Below are positions 1 through 7,456 of a DNA stretch of 64,000 nucleotides, piece after piece. The stretch is from Thiohalobacter thiocyanaticus (GTDB lineage Bacteria; Pseudomonadota; Gammaproteobacteria; Thiohalobacterales; Thiohalobacteraceae). The translations under genes and the position numbers were made by a program. The notes beneath the pieces were generated by a model. The model was not told the origin of the DNA. It saw only the letters and a program-made list of their open reading frames with translations, and ran no database searches. The stretch lies in NCBI RefSeq assembly GCF_003932505.1, contig NZ_QZMU01000001.1, positions 2,170,001 through 2,234,000 of the forward strand, read 5' to 3'. Positions within the stretch are counted from its first letter, which is position 1. The number at the start of each line of letters is the position of its first letter.

Positions 1-539
1 GCCGGCTCCATGATCTGCAGATCGTGCACGTCCAGGATGACGTTGCCATTGTCGGTGGTGAAACCGGCGCGCAGCTCCGGACGGCCGCCCAGCTTGGACA
101 GTTCGCGGGCGACATAGCTGCGGGCCATGGGGATGACCTCGACCGGGAGCGGAAAGTTGCCGAGCACGTCGACCAGCTTGGAGCCGTCGGCGATGCAGAC
201 GAACTTCTTCGCCACCGCGGCGACGATCTTCTCCCGGGTGAGCGCACCACCGCCGCCCTTGATCAGGTGCAGGTGCCTGGTGGCCTCGTCGGCGCCGTCG
301 ATGTAGACCGAGACCTCGTCGACGTCGTTCAGCTCGTAGACCGGGATGCCGTGGCCCTTGAGGCGCTCGGTGCTGGCCACGGAACTGGCCACCGTGCCCT
401 CGATCCTGCCCTTGATCTTCGCCAGCTCGTCGATGAACAGGTTGGCGGTCGAGCCGGTGCCGATGCCGATGACCGTGCCGGGCACGACGTATTCGATGGC
501 GGCCTCGGCGACCTTTTGTTTGAGTTCGTCCTGGTTCAT
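1..539 (-). CDS. rpiA: Ribose-5-phosphate isomerase A (3' end cut by window)
   Basis: Interconverts ribose 5-phosphate and ribulose 5-phosphate in the non-oxidative pentose phosphate pathway, in the cytoplasm. Reading leftward from ATG 539 the protein begins [18 protein letters not shown] and shows the RpiA landmarks GIGTGSTA (about residues 25-32), a DGADE acidic loop and [12 protein letters not shown] (about residues 90-101). About 179 residues are inside the window. The family is usually near 220, so roughly 40 C-terminal residues lie beyond base 1. A GGAG Shine-Dalgarno sits about 8 nt before ATG. It is divergent from ilvA, as in several gammaproteobacteria. Function is assigned with confidence from the motifs; nothing is known about the missing end. 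Confidence 0.95.
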   Translation of the reverse strand, partial: MNQDELKQKVAEAAIEYVVPGTVIGIGTGSTANLFIDELAKIKGRIEGTVASSVASTERLKGHGIPVYELNDVDEVSVYIDGADEATRHLHLIKGGGGALTREKIVAAVAKKFVCIADGSKLVDVLGNFPLPVEVIPMARSYVARELSKLGGRPELRAGFTTDNGNVILDVHDLQIMEP

Positions 540-567
540 GTCCCACTCCTGATGTGGCAATCCCTGA

Positions 568-595
568 ATCTTAACCCGGCAGAGGGTTGAAACAA
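568..595 (-). promoter_or_regulatory. Candidate sigma-70 promoter of rpiA
   Basis: On the minus strand TTGTTT (590-595) and TAAGAT (568-573) are separated by 16 nt, and the -10 lies about 30 nt before the rpiA ATG. This is sequence resemblance only. The -35 is weak and other placements are possible. Confidence 0.35.
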
Positions 596-608
596 AAGTC
601 AAAATCCA

Positions 609-788
609 GAGCGCCACGGAATACACGGAAAGCACGGACAAAAATAATGTAGTCGTAGGTCGGGTTAGCCCGCAGGGCGTAACCCGACGCTCTCCGTTGA
701 CCCTGTCGGGTTGCTCTGCGGCTGACTCATTCTGCTAAGGTTGATGGCATGAATTATTCCGTGTTTTCCGTGTATTCCGTGGCGCTCT
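609..788. repeat. Composite palindrome: CACGGA-type arms around a GTAGGTCGGGTT palindrome
   Basis: The left arm (609-640) reads GAGCGCCACGGAATACACGG and continues with a 9-nt period. The right arm (757-788) is its reverse complement. Between them (655-689) is an unrelated smaller palindrome that begins GTAGGTCGGGTTAGCCCG and closes with CGTAACCCGAC. The unit fills nearly the whole gap between rpiA and ilvA and ends 27 nt before the ilvA start, so any ilvA promoter must overlap it. Confidence 0.85.
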
Positions 789-815
789 TATTATGTTATC
801 TGCTATCGTAGCGCC

Positions 816-2330
816 ATGCCGGAACGCACCCTCAAGCTGATTCTCAACGCCCGCGTCTACGACGTGGCGCGCGAGACCCCGCTCGACCCGGCGCCACGGC
901 TGTCACGGCGGCTGGGCAACCGGGTCTGGATGAAGCGGGAGGACCTGCAGCCGGTGTTCTCCTTCAAGCTGCGCGGGGCCTACAACCGCATCGCCCATCT
1001 CGACGATGAAGCCTGCGCCAAGGGGGTGATCGCGGCCTCGGCCGGCAATCATGCCCAGGGCGTGGCGCTGGGGGCGCAGCACCGGGGTATCAAGGCCCTG
1101 ATCGTGATGCCCCGGACCACGCCCCAGATCAAGGTCGATGCGGTGCGCAGCTTCGGGGCGAAGATCGTGCTGCACGGCGACAGCTATGACGAGGCCTATA
1201 CCCACGCCATGGAACTGGTGGAGAAGCAGGGCCTGACCTTCATTCATCCCTTCGATGACCCACTGGTGATCGCCGGCCAGGGCACAGTGGGCATGGAGAT
1301 CCTGCGCCAGTTCTCGGGCGATCCGGACGTGGTGTTCGTCCCGGTCGGCGGCGGCGGGCTCATTGCCGGCATTGCTGCCTATATCAAGACCCTGCGCCCG
1401 CATATCCGTATCGTCGGGGTGGAGCCGGAAGAGGCCCCGAGCCTGTACACGGCCATGCAGCGCCAGCGCCGGGTCACCCTCAAGCAGGTCGGTATCTTCG
1501 CCGACGGCGCGGCCGTGCGTACCGTCGGCAAGGAGCCCTTCCGCATTGCCCGCAAGCTGGTCGACGAGGTCATCCTGGTCAGCACCGACGAGATCTGCGC
1601 GGCCATCAAGGACATCTACGACGACACCCGCTCCATCGTCGAGCCCGCCGGCGCCCTGTCGGTGGCCGGGATGAAGCGTTATGTCGAGGCCAATGGCACC
1701 ACGGACCAGGACCTGGTCACCATCAGCAGCGGGGCCAACATCAATTTCGACCGCCTGCGCCACGTGGCCGAGCGGGCCGAACTGGGCGAACGCCGCGAGG
1801 CGCTGCTGGCCGTGACCATCCCCGAGCGGCCCGGCAGCTTCCGCGCCTTCTGCAAGGCCATCGGCCAGCGCAGCATCACCGAGTTCAACTACCGTTATTC
1901 CGATGCCGCTGAAGCGCACGTCTTCGCCGGGGTGGAGATGACCGGCGGCGAGGAGGAGCGCCGGGAACTGGTCGAACGGCTGCAGGCCGAGGGCTACCCG
2001 GTGCTGGACATGACCGACAACGAGATGGCCAAGCTGCACATCCGCCACCTGGTCGGCGGCCATGCCGGCGGGCTCGAGGACGAGATCCTGTACCGCTTCG
2101 AGTTCCCCGAGCGCCCGGGCGCGCTGCTCAGGTTCCTCACCGCGATTGGCCAGCACTGGAACATCAGCCTGTTCCACTACCGCAATCACGGCGCGGCCTA
2201 CGGCCGGGTGCTGGCCGGCATCCAGGTGCCGGCGAAGGACCGCAAGCGCTTCCGTGAATACCTCGACAAGGTCGGCTATCCCTACTGGGAAGAGGACGGC
2301 AACCCGGCCTATGAGCTGTTCCTGGGGTGA
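816..2330 (+). CDS. ilvA: Threonine ammonia-lyase, biosynthetic (IlvA)
   Basis: Pyridoxal-phosphate enzyme that deaminates threonine to 2-oxobutanoate, the first step of isoleucine synthesis. The 504 residues match the long biosynthetic form. The catalytic domain spans about 1-320, with the PLP-lysine motif FSFKLRGAYN (about 49-58) and the phosphate-binding glycine loop PVGGGGLIAG (about 176-185). Two C-terminal ACT-like regulatory repeats follow (about 325-410 and 420-500, each starting near an ERPG motif), which in this family bind isoleucine and valine. The ATG at 816 gives the usual N-terminus. The stop codon directly abuts a CACGGA-type repeat. Allosteric feedback is family knowledge and was not read from the sequence. 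Confidence 0.96.
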   Translation: MPERTLKLILNARVYDVARETPLDPAPRLSRRLGNRVWMKREDLQPVFSFKLRGAYNRIAHLDDEACAKGVIAASAGNHAQGVALGAQHRGIKALIVMPRTTPQIKVDAVRSFGAKIVLHGDSYDEAYTHAMELVEKQGLTFIHPFDDPLVIAGQGTVGMEILRQFSGDPDVVFVPVGGGGLIAGIAAYIKTLRPHIRIVGVEPEEAPSLYTAMQRQRRVTLKQVGIFADGAAVRTVGKEPFRIARKLVDEVILVSTDEICAAIKDIYDDTRSIVEPAGALSVAGMKRYVEANGTTDQDLVTISSGANINFDRLRHVAERAELGERREALLAVTIPERPGSFRAFCKAIGQRSITEFNYRYSDAAEAHVFAGVEMTGGEEERRELVERLQAEGYPVLDMTDNEMAKLHIRHLVGGHAGGLEDEILYRFEFPERPGALLRFLTAIGQHWNISLFHYRNHGAAYGRVLAGIQVPAKDRKRFREYLDKVGYPYWEEDGNPAYELFLG

Positions 2331-2427
2331 AGATCAAGAGCAAAAAGCGCCACGGAATACACGGAAAGCACGGACAAAAACAATATAGCCGCAGTTGAAT
2401 AGAGCTTACCTGAGTCAAATATGACCT

Positions 2428-2520
2428 GTCATTGCGAGGAGCGAAGCGACGCGGCAATCTCGTGACGTCTGCTGCAAGGCATTGGGAGATTGCTTCGTCG
2501 CTTCGCTCCTCGCAATGACG
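2428..2520. repeat. GTCATTGCGAGG palindromic element (MITE/REP-like)
   Basis: GTCATTGCGAGGAGCGAAGC (from 2428) through GCGGCAATCTC is repeated inverted as GAGATTGCTTCGTCGCTTCG through CTCGCAATGACG (2486-2520). A 20-25 nt loop separates the arms. Related copies occur at 5991-6096, 17552-17636, 28807-28911 and 52453-52602. No transposase is encoded. Confidence 0.85.
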
Positions 2521-2536
2521 AAAATCTGCCTGCGGG

Positions 2537-2761
2537 TCAGCAGGACGTCACATCCGCATGCAGGCCCATCCGGTTGAGCTGGTTGATGATGGGCATGGGC
2601 ATGCCCCGCTGCGGCTCGTATTCCACCAGCAGGTCATGCGGCAGCCGGCTGTTGACCTCGACGTCGGTGACGAAGGACAGGCCGCCGATCGTCTCATGCA
2701 GTTCCTGCAGCTGTTCCGGAGTGAGTTCCTCGTCGATATGGATATAGATGGTATGCGTCAT
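2537..2761 (-). CDS. Conserved small protein, ferredoxin-like/HMA-like fold guess
   Basis: A 74-residue soluble protein starting MTHTIYIHIDEELTPEQLQE. A strong AGGAGG Shine-Dalgarno lies 6 nt before ATG, which supports real translation. The pattern of beta strand, helix (ELTPEQLQELHETIGG), beta strand (FVTDVEVNS) and a further strand (DLLVEYEP) resembles small heavy-metal-associated/ACT-like folds, but the CxxC of metal chaperones is absent and the only cysteine is the last residue. No specific function is recognised. The gene sits alone between two inverted CACGGA arms and points the same way as the EVE gene upstream of it. Confidence 0.7.
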   Translation of the reverse strand: MTHTIYIHIDEELTPEQLQELHETIGGLSFVTDVEVNSRLPHDLLVEYEPQRGMPMPIINQLNRMGLHADVTSC

Positions 2762-2919
2762 AACGGCCTCCTGCGCCTTGCGGGCGCGATCGCCGGCATC
2801 GACCGGGATGCCTTTACCTTCCTATAGTAGAGGCCGGAGGCCGGGTCAAGCGACAGGCTCGCCGGCAATCTGTCGTTCTTTTCCGTGCTTTCCGTGTATT
2901 CCGTGGCGCTTTTTGCTGT

Positions 2920-3378
2920 TCATTCCAGCCCGAGGATGAAATTCCACTGCGCCTTGGTGACCGGCATGATCGACAACCGGTTGCCCTTGCGCACCAGCGG
3001 CATGTCTTCCAGCTCCTTGTACTGCTTCAGCTCCGCCAGCGGGATGTTGCGCTTGAGCTTGCGCACATACTGCACGTCGACCATGTACCAGCGCGGATTG
3101 TCCGGATCGCTCTTGGGATCGTAGTACTTGGCCTCGGGATCGAAGGCGGTGTGGTCGGGGTAGCCTTCCCTGACCACCTTCATGATGCCGACGATGCCCG
3201 GCTCGTCGCAGTTGGAGTGATAGAAGAAGACCTGGTCGCCCTTTTTCATCTCGTCCCGCATCATGTTGCGCGCCTGGTAGTTGCGCACCCCGTCCCAGTG
3301 CTCGGTCTTCTTCGGGGCCTGTTTCAGGTGGTCGATGCCGAAGACGTCGGGTTCCGATTTCATCAGCCAATAGTTCAT
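2920..3378 (-). CDS. EVE domain-containing protein
   Basis: 152 residues beginning MNYWLMKSEPDVFGIDHLKQ. The opening strand YWLMKSEP, WDGVRNYQARN (about 29-39) and the central FFYHSNCDEPGIVGIMKV are typical of EVE/YTH-like (PUA-superfamily) proteins. These bind modified bases in nucleic acids or act in RNA modification contexts; the exact target is unknown for most members. Length is normal for a stand-alone EVE protein. The ATG at 3378 was chosen because the family begins at MxYWL, and the longer upstream frame enters repeat sequence. The stop codon is about 8 nt from a CACGGA arm. Confidence 0.9.
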   Translation of the reverse strand: MNYWLMKSEPDVFGIDHLKQAPKKTEHWDGVRNYQARNMMRDEMKKGDQVFFYHSNCDEPGIVGIMKVVREGYPDHTAFDPEAKYYDPKSDPDNPRWYMVDVQYVRKLKRNIPLAELKQYKELEDMPLVRKGNRLSIMPVTKAQWNFILGLE

Positions 3379-3403
3379 GTTGGTCTCCCGGGTATTGAAA
3401 AAG

Positions 3404-3597
3404 ATTAAACCGCCAAGGCGAAGAAGGCGCGCGAAGGAATATGGTCTCCCCTCCCTTGATGGGGGGCACCCACAGGGCATAAAGGGCTGGGGGAGGGTAA
3501 TCGAATCAGTACACACCCTCCTGACCTTCCCCATCAAGGGGGAGGAATAGACCTGTTCTCTACTCCTTAATTCGCCTTTGTGCGCCTTAGCGGTTAA
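3404..3597. repeat. Composite palindrome: GCGAAGGCG-type arms around a CCCTCCCTTGATGGGG palindrome
   Basis: The left outer arm (3404-3437) reads AAACCGCCAAGGCGAAGAAG and continues with GGCGCGCGAAGG. The right outer arm (3566-3597) is its imperfect reverse complement. Inside, GGTCTCCCCTCCCTTGATGG (from 3443) is mirrored by CCCCATCAAGGGGGAGG ending at 3553. The outer arms are a different sequence family from CACGGA but have the same short-period character. The unit fills the gap between the EVE gene and fau. Confidence 0.8.
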
Positions 3598-3603
3598 GTG
3601 TTT

Positions 3604-4194
3604 TTATTTGAATAACATCAACCCCGCCTCCGTCGCCACCCCGGCCAGCGGCACGTCCCAGGGCTGGTGGTCGAGTTGCGGCTGGCGCTGGAATTCGTAG
3701 GCCAGTCCCAGCAGTCTGGGGCGGCGGTAACTGCGGTGACGGGCCAGATAGGCGAAGCTGCGGTCATAGAAGCCGCCGCCCATGCCCAGGCGGTTGCCCT
3801 GGTGGTCGAAGGCGACCAGCGGAGCCAGCACCAGGTCGAGCCGGTGGGGTGAGACGCGGGTATGGGCGGCACGGGCCGGTTCCAGGATGCCGAAGCGGTT
3901 GGGGACCAGCCTGTCCTCCGGCGTGTAGGGGGCGAACCAGAGCCGGTTCTCCCCATAGGGCAGGAGTACGGGCAGATAGAGGGTCTTGCCCATGGACCAG
4001 GCGCGCTGCATCAGCGGCGTGGCGTCGACCTCGCCGTCCACGGCCAGGTAGGCGGCGATGTGGCGGCTGGCATAGAACAGCTTGTGTCGGTGCACGCAGC
4101 GGTCGATGGCCTTGGCGAGCTGCTGCCGCTGACGGGGGGCGAGGACGCGCCGGGCCTGGCGCATGCGGCGGCGCAGCGATTTGCGATCGGTCAT
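3604..4194 (-). CDS. fau: 5-formyltetrahydrofolate cyclo-ligase
   Basis: Converts 5-formyl-THF to 5,10-methenyl-THF with ATP, returning a storage or inhibitory folate to the one-carbon pool. The 196 residues match the family length. The N-terminal RRRMRQARR basic helix (about 6-16), the central region around residues 100-115 and the late MGGGFYDRSFAYL motif (about 137-150) are diagnostic. It lies downstream of zapA and 6S RNA on the same strand, as in the conserved zapA-ssrS-ygfA locus of gammaproteobacteria. Here a CACGGA composite element separates it from the RNA gene. Confidence 0.95.
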   Translation of the reverse strand: MTDRKSLRRRMRQARRVLAPRQRQQLAKAIDRCVHRHKLFYASRHIAAYLAVDGEVDATPLMQRAWSMGKTLYLPVLLPYGENRLWFAPYTPEDRLVPNRFGILEPARAAHTRVSPHRLDLVLAPLVAFDHQGNRLGMGGGFYDRSFAYLARHRSYRRPRLLGLAYEFQRQPQLDHQPWDVPLAGVATEAGLMLFK

Positions 4195-4208
4195 GTTTTT
4201 GTGTGAAA

Positions 4209-4371
4209 GATCAAGAGCGCCACGGAAAACACGGAAAGCACGGAAATAATCATTGTTGTCTGCATAGTAGGTCGGGTTCGCAGGCGATGTCGGGTTACAC
4301 TCTGTGGGCTACTCCGACCTGCAACCACATTATTTTTGTCCGTGGTTTCCGTGTATTCCGTGGCGCTCTTG
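4209..4371. repeat. Composite palindrome between 6S RNA and fau
   Basis: The left arm (4209-4246) contains GATCAAGAGCGCCACGGAAA and the inverted right arm (4337-4371) ends CCGTGGCGCTCTTGA. The inner palindrome (4267-4322) begins GTAGGTCGGGTTCGCAGG and closes with CTCCGACCTGC. The unit ends about 15 nt from the predicted 3' end of 6S RNA. Confidence 0.85.
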
Positions 4372-4385
4372 AAATATAAATAAAG

Positions 4386-4577
4386 GCGGCACCCTCCGCC
4401 CGTACCGTCGCGGCCGTTGACCTTGAACCGTAAGTTCAAGTTGGGAACTTCGCAGCGTCCTTCAGGCTTACCGCGCATGGCGGTCATGCACACCGGCCGC
4501 TGAAGCCTGTTCCCGAGGTCAAAGATTGTCGGCTCAAGAATTACCTGACCGCTGACCTGTAGCGCAGGGGGTGCCGT
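4386..4577 (-). ncRNA. ssrS: 6S RNA
   Basis: About 192 nt on the minus strand between zapA and fau, the conserved position. The RNA contains the typical TTGAGCCGA segment in the 5' half. In the 3' half, AACTTGAACTTACGGTTCAA forms the conserved self-complementary hairpin seen in E. coli 6S RNA (CTTGAACCAAGGGTTCAAGG). The ends pair as GGCACCC with GGGTGCC, giving the terminal stem. 6S RNA mimics an open promoter and sequesters sigma-70 RNA polymerase in stationary phase. Ends are inferred from the terminal stem and the promoter and could be off by several bases. Confidence 0.9.
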
Positions 4578-4583
4578 AGGGAC

Positions 4584-4614
4584 AGTATAACGCATCCGGG
4601 GGCGGGGCTCTCAA
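4584..4614 (-). promoter_or_regulatory. Candidate promoter of 6S RNA
   Basis: TTGAGA (4609-4614) and TATACT (4584-4589) on the minus strand are spaced 19 nt apart. The predicted start near 4577 matches the beginning of the terminal stem of the RNA. The spacer is longer than ideal. An independent promoter between zapA and ssrS is known in E. coli. Confidence 0.55.
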
Positions 4615-4620
4615 GGGGTG

Positions 4621-4757
4621 ATCAAAAGCGCCACGGAATACACGGAAAGCACGGAAATCCCTGTATTTCATTGCCGGGGCGCTATGCGCCCGGCAATGAA
4701 TGAAATGTGTTCGCTTTGGTTTTGTCCGTGTTTTCCGTGTTTTCCGTGGCGCTTTTT
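4621..4757. repeat. Composite palindrome between zapA and 6S RNA
   Basis: The left arm (4621-4656) contains AAAGCGCCACGGAATACACG and the right arm (4722-4757) is inverted. The inner palindrome (4670-4697) is ATTGCCGGGGCGCTATGCGC with CCGGCAAT. Together with 4209-4371 this brackets the 6S RNA gene with two elements of the same outer family. Confidence 0.85.
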
Positions 4758-4772
4758 ATTATCGCGGAAAAA

Positions 4773-5087
4773 TCACAATTCCAGCTGATTGCCCTTGTTC
4801 AGGGCCAGCTCGATCTTTTCCTGCAGGCTGCGGATGCGGGTGCTGATGTTCTGGTAGTAGTCCTGCTTGCGGTTCTTGTTCTCAAGCAGTTCATGCGCCA
4901 GGTTCAGCGCGGCCATGACGGCGATGCGGTCGGTCCCGATGATCTTGCTGCTGTCGCGGATCTCGCGCATTTTCGCGCTGAGATACTCGGCCGAGGCGAT
5001 CAGGCCGTCGCGCTCCTCTTCGGGGCAGGCGATACGGTAGTCCTTATCGAGAATCTTGACGGTGATGGCCTTGGCGCCGTCGGTCAT
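4773..5087 (-). CDS. zapA: Cell division protein ZapA
   Basis: Cytoplasmic FtsZ-associated protein that bundles FtsZ filaments in the Z ring. The 104 residues start MTDGAKAITVKILDKDYRIA. The N-terminal strand plus ACPEEERDGLIASAEYLS region, then IIGTDRIAVMAALNLAHELL (about 49-68) and a C-terminal coiled coil match ZapA in order and length. Its ATG overlaps the stop of the upstream coiled-coil gene by 4 nt (ATGA), so the two are translationally coupled. 6S RNA follows downstream. Confidence 0.93.
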   Translation of the reverse strand: MTDGAKAITVKILDKDYRIACPEEERDGLIASAEYLSAKMREIRDSSKIIGTDRIAVMAALNLAHELLENKNRKQDYYQNISTRIRSLQEKIELALNKGNQLEL

Positions 5088-5317
5088 GTGCTCTGCTCCA
5101 TGGCCTTGAGGCGGCTGATCATGGCTTCGACCCGGCTGCGGGCCATTTCGTTGCGCTCGACCAGTTGGGCGCGCTCGGAGGTCAGGCTGTGCTGCTGGGC
5201 GCGCAGCGAACGGTTCTCCTCCTTGAGACGCTCGACGGTCTTGATCAATTCGTCCAGGCGGAATTCCAGGCGCTTAAGTTCCTGTTCCGCCATTTGTTGT
5301 GCGCTGTCCTTTTCCAT
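5084..5317 (-). CDS. TIGR02449-like small coiled-coil protein (ZapB-like)
   Basis: 77 residues, almost wholly coiled coil with leucine/glutamate heptads (LKRLEFRLDELIKTVERL, then KEENRSLRAQQ). This is the small protein that precedes zapA in many gammaproteobacteria. It resembles ZapB in size and character, and a Z-ring role is inferred from context only. A consensus-like promoter (5325-5353) places the expected transcript start almost on ATG 5317, so either the message is leaderless or translation begins at the second Met (5293, nine codons in). Its stop overlaps the zapA start. Confidence 0.8.
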   Translation of the reverse strand: MEKDSAQQMAEQELKRLEFRLDELIKTVERLKEENRSLRAQQHSLTSERAQLVERNEMARSRVEAMISRLKAMEQST

Positions 5318-5324
5318 GGCGTTC

Positions 5325-5353
5325 ACTATAGATCGGTGGCCTGACAGGGTCAA
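5325..5353 (-). promoter_or_regulatory. Strong sigma-70-like promoter of the zapB-like/zapA operon
   Basis: TTGACC (5348-5353), 17 nt, TATAGT (5325-5330) on the minus strand: near-consensus boxes and ideal spacing. The -10 ends only 7 nt before the annotated ATG. Confidence 0.7.
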
Positions 5354-5422
5354 TTGCCCGGCGCGATAACGGGCAGGATATGCCATAATGGCGGCGAAGT
5401 CCGCCGAATCTTGATTCCCGCC

Positions 5423-5986
5423 ATGACCACGACCGCCGATAACTACGAACGCCTGGAGGCCAGCCTGGCCCGGGCCCGCTCCGAACTGGATGCCGCCGAG
5501 GCCCAGGGCCTGTTCTGCGGCCTGCTGTGCGCCTCCGGCCGGGTGAACGAGGCCCAGTGGCTGGGCGAGATCTTCGAGGACGGCGCCGACGCCGGTGACG
5601 CCGCCGTCGAGCAGTGCCGGCGGGAGCTCAACAGCATGGCCGAGGGCCTGCGCACCTCCATGTATTCGGGGGAGATGGATCTGCAGCTGATGCTGCCGGA
5701 CGACGAGGCCCCGCTGGGGGATCGCACCGAGGCGCTGGGTAGCTGGTGCCACGGCTTTCTGTTCGGGCTGGGCCTAGGCGGTATCCGCCAGGAGGAGATC
5801 CGTTCCGAGGAAGTGCGCGAGCTGCTGCGCGACATGGGCGAGATCGCGCGCCTGAGCCTGGAAGGCGAGGAGGGCAGCGAGGAGGACGAGGCCGCGCTGA
5901 CCGAGATCGTGGAATACCTGCGGGTGGGCGTGCTCTATATCGCCGAGACCCTGCAACCCCTGCAGGCGCCGCCGCGGCTGCAATAA
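5423..5986 (+). CDS. UPF0149 family protein (YgfB/YecA-like)
   Basis: 187 residues, acidic and helical. Motifs of the UPF0149 family are visible: EAQGLFCGLLCA near residues 28-39, LPDDEAPLGDRTEALGSWC (about 91-109) and the glycine-rich FLFGLGLGG that follows. E. coli YgfB occupies the same place beside pepP and the ubi genes. The biochemical role is poorly defined. It is divergent from the zapB-like gene with a 105-nt shared upstream region. A GTCATTGCGAGG palindrome begins a few bases after the stop. Confidence 0.88.
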   Translation: MTTTADNYERLEASLARARSELDAAEAQGLFCGLLCASGRVNEAQWLGEIFEDGADAGDAAVEQCRRELNSMAEGLRTSMYSGEMDLQLMLPDDEAPLGDRTEALGSWCHGFLFGLGLGGIRQEEIRSEEVRELLRDMGEIARLSLEGEEGSEEDEAALTEIVEYLRVGVLYIAETLQPLQAPPRLQ

Positions 5987-5990
5987 AGGC

Positions 5991-6096
5991 CCGTCATTGC
6001 GAGGAGCGTAGCGACGTGGCAATCTCCAGCCAATTGATTTTCCAGTACGGGATTGCCGCGCTGCGTTCATGCCCTTTCGGGTGCTCGCAATGACGG
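5991..6096. repeat. GTCATTGCGAGG palindrome with an insertion in its right arm
   Basis: The left arm CCGTCATTGCGAGGAGCGTA continues to AATCTCC (5991-6027). The right arm (6050-6096) is its inverse, but about 18 nt (containing GCCCTTTCGGGTG) are inserted between the GCGAG and GCGAAGC-type segments. The same arm position is interrupted in the copies at 28807-28911 and 52453-52602. It ends about 50 nt before pepP. Confidence 0.8.
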
Positions 6097-6148
6097 GAAC
6101 GATGTCACGTTCCGGTCCGCCGCGCGCTTCCTGCCAAGGAACCCCGCC

Positions 6149-7456
6149 ATGACTCCGAAGGAATTCGCCCGCCGCCGCCGCCAGCTGATGCGCATGATGG
6201 GGCCGGACTCGGTGGCCATCCTGCCCACCGCACCCGAGTGCATCCGCAACCGGGACGTGGAGTTCCCCTTCCGGCCCGACAGCGACTTCTATTATCTCAC
6301 CGGGTTTCACGAGCCCGAGGCGGTCATGGTGCTGGCGCCGGGGCGTGAGCACGGCGAGTTCATCCTGTTCTGCCGCGAGCGCGATCCGGTCAGGGAGACC
6401 TGGACCGGCCGCCGTGTGGGCCCCGGGGGCGCCTGCAACGATTACGGTGCCGACGACGCCTTTCCCATCGGCGACATCGACGACATCCTGCCCGGGCTGA
6501 TGGAAGGCCGCGAGCGGGTCTTCTACACCATGGGCCTGCGCGGCGACTTCGATCAGCGCATGCTGGGCTGGCTCAACCGCATCCGCGCCGGCAGCCGCGG
6601 CGGCGAGCGCACCCCGGACGAATTCATCGCCCTGGAGCACCTGGTGCACGACATGCGCCTGTACAAGAGCGCGTCCGAGCTGCGCACCATGCGGCGGGCG
6701 GCGAAGATCGCCGCCAGTGCCCATGTGCGTGCCATGCAGGCCACCCGCCCGGGACTGATGGAGTACGCCGTCGAGGCCGAATTCGCCCACGCCTTCCGCC
6801 GCGAGGGCTGCGAGCACGCCTATTCGCCCATCGTCGGCGGCGGGGCCAACGCCTGCATCCTGCACTACACCGAGAACAACGCCCGGCTCAACGACGGCGA
6901 ACTGCTGCTGATCGATGCCGGCGCCGAGCACGACTACTATGCCTCCGACATCACCCGGACCTTCCCGGTGGGCGGCCGCTTCAGCAAGGCCCAGCGCGCC
7001 CTGTACGAACTGGTGCTGGACGCCCAGTACGCGGCCATCGAGGAGGTGCGGCCTGGCAATCACTGGAACGACCCCCACGATGCGGCGGTGAAGGTGCTCA
7101 CCAAAGGGCTGGTGCAACTCGGTATCCTCAAGGGCAATGTCCGCAAACTGATCAAGGACGAGGCCTACAAGCGTTTCTATATGCACCGCACCGGCCACTG
7201 GCTGGGCATGGACGTGCACGATGTCGGCGACTACAAGGTCGGCGGCGAGTGGCGGGTACTGGAGAAGGGCATGGTCATGACCGTGGAGCCGGGGTTGTAC
7301 ATCCCCGCCGGCACCAAGGGCGTGGCGAAGAAGTGGTGGGACATCGGCATCCGCATCGAGGACGATGTGGCGGTGACGAAGGACGGCTACGAGATCCTCA
7401 GTACCGGCGCGCCCAAGGCCGTGGACGAGATCGAGGCCATCGTCGGCAGTGGCTGA
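6149..7456 (+). CDS. pepP: Xaa-Pro aminopeptidase (PepP)
   Basis: Metallo-aminopeptidase that removes N-terminal residues preceding proline. The 435 residues comprise an N-terminal creatinase/prolidase-like domain (about 1-170) and a pita-bread catalytic domain. Metal ligands are seen in IDAGAEHDYYASDITRTFP, HRTGHWLGMDVHD, TVEPGLYIP and IRIEDDV. The ATG at 6149 was chosen because MTPKEFARRRRQLM is the family start; the upstream frame runs into the repeat. The stop overlaps the ubiH GTG start by 8 nt, so pepP and the hydroxylase genes form an operon as in E. coli pepP-ubiH-ubiI. Confidence 0.95.
   Translation: MTPKEFARRRRQLMRMMGPDSVAILPTAPECIRNRDVEFPFRPDSDFYYLTGFHEPEAVMVLAPGREHGEFILFCRERDPVRETWTGRRVGPGGACNDYGADDAFPIGDIDDILPGLMEGRERVFYTMGLRGDFDQRMLGWLNRIRAGSRGGERTPDEFIALEHLVHDMRLYKSASELRTMRRAAKIAASAHVRAMQATRPGLMEYAVEAEFAHAFRREGCEHAYSPIVGGGANACILHYTENNARLNDGELLLIDAGAEHDYYASDITRTFPVGGRFSKAQRALYELVLDAQYAAIEEVRPGNHWNDPHDAAVKVLTKGLVQLGILKGNVRKLIKDEAYKRFYMHRTGHWLGMDVHDVGDYKVGGEWRVLEKGMVMTVEPGLYIPAGTKGVAKKWWDIGIRIEDDVAVTKDGYEILSTGAPKAVDEIEAIVGSG

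Larger units (their letters stand above)
2346..2912. repeat. Outer CACGGA arm pair enclosing a hairpin and a small gene
   Basis: The left arm AGCGCCACGGAATACACGGA (2346-2378) and an inverted right arm ending CCGTGGCGCT (2880-2912) belong to the same family as 609-788. They are unusually far apart and enclose both a GTCATTGCGAGG hairpin (2428-2520) and the 74-codon gene at 2537-2761. The left arm starts just after the ilvA stop and the right arm just after the EVE-gene stop. Confidence 0.75.

Noticed and set aside
24-590. Long plus-strand frame opposite rpiA
   Set aside because: It is antisense to a clear RpiA coding sequence; in this GC-rich DNA most antisense strands stay open. The same applies to the long open frames opposite ilvA, the GGDEF/EAL genes, lptD and the RND permeases.
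609-788. CACGGA arrays as coding sequence for short basic or TE-rich peptides
   Set aside because: They are open in several frames because of the 9-nt period without stops, but they are inverted, intergenic and lack ribosome-binding sites.
4191-4595. Minus-strand frame across the zapA-fau gap
   Set aside because: It consists of repeat arms plus the 6S RNA gene; the RNA signature and locus explain the sequence better than a protein.
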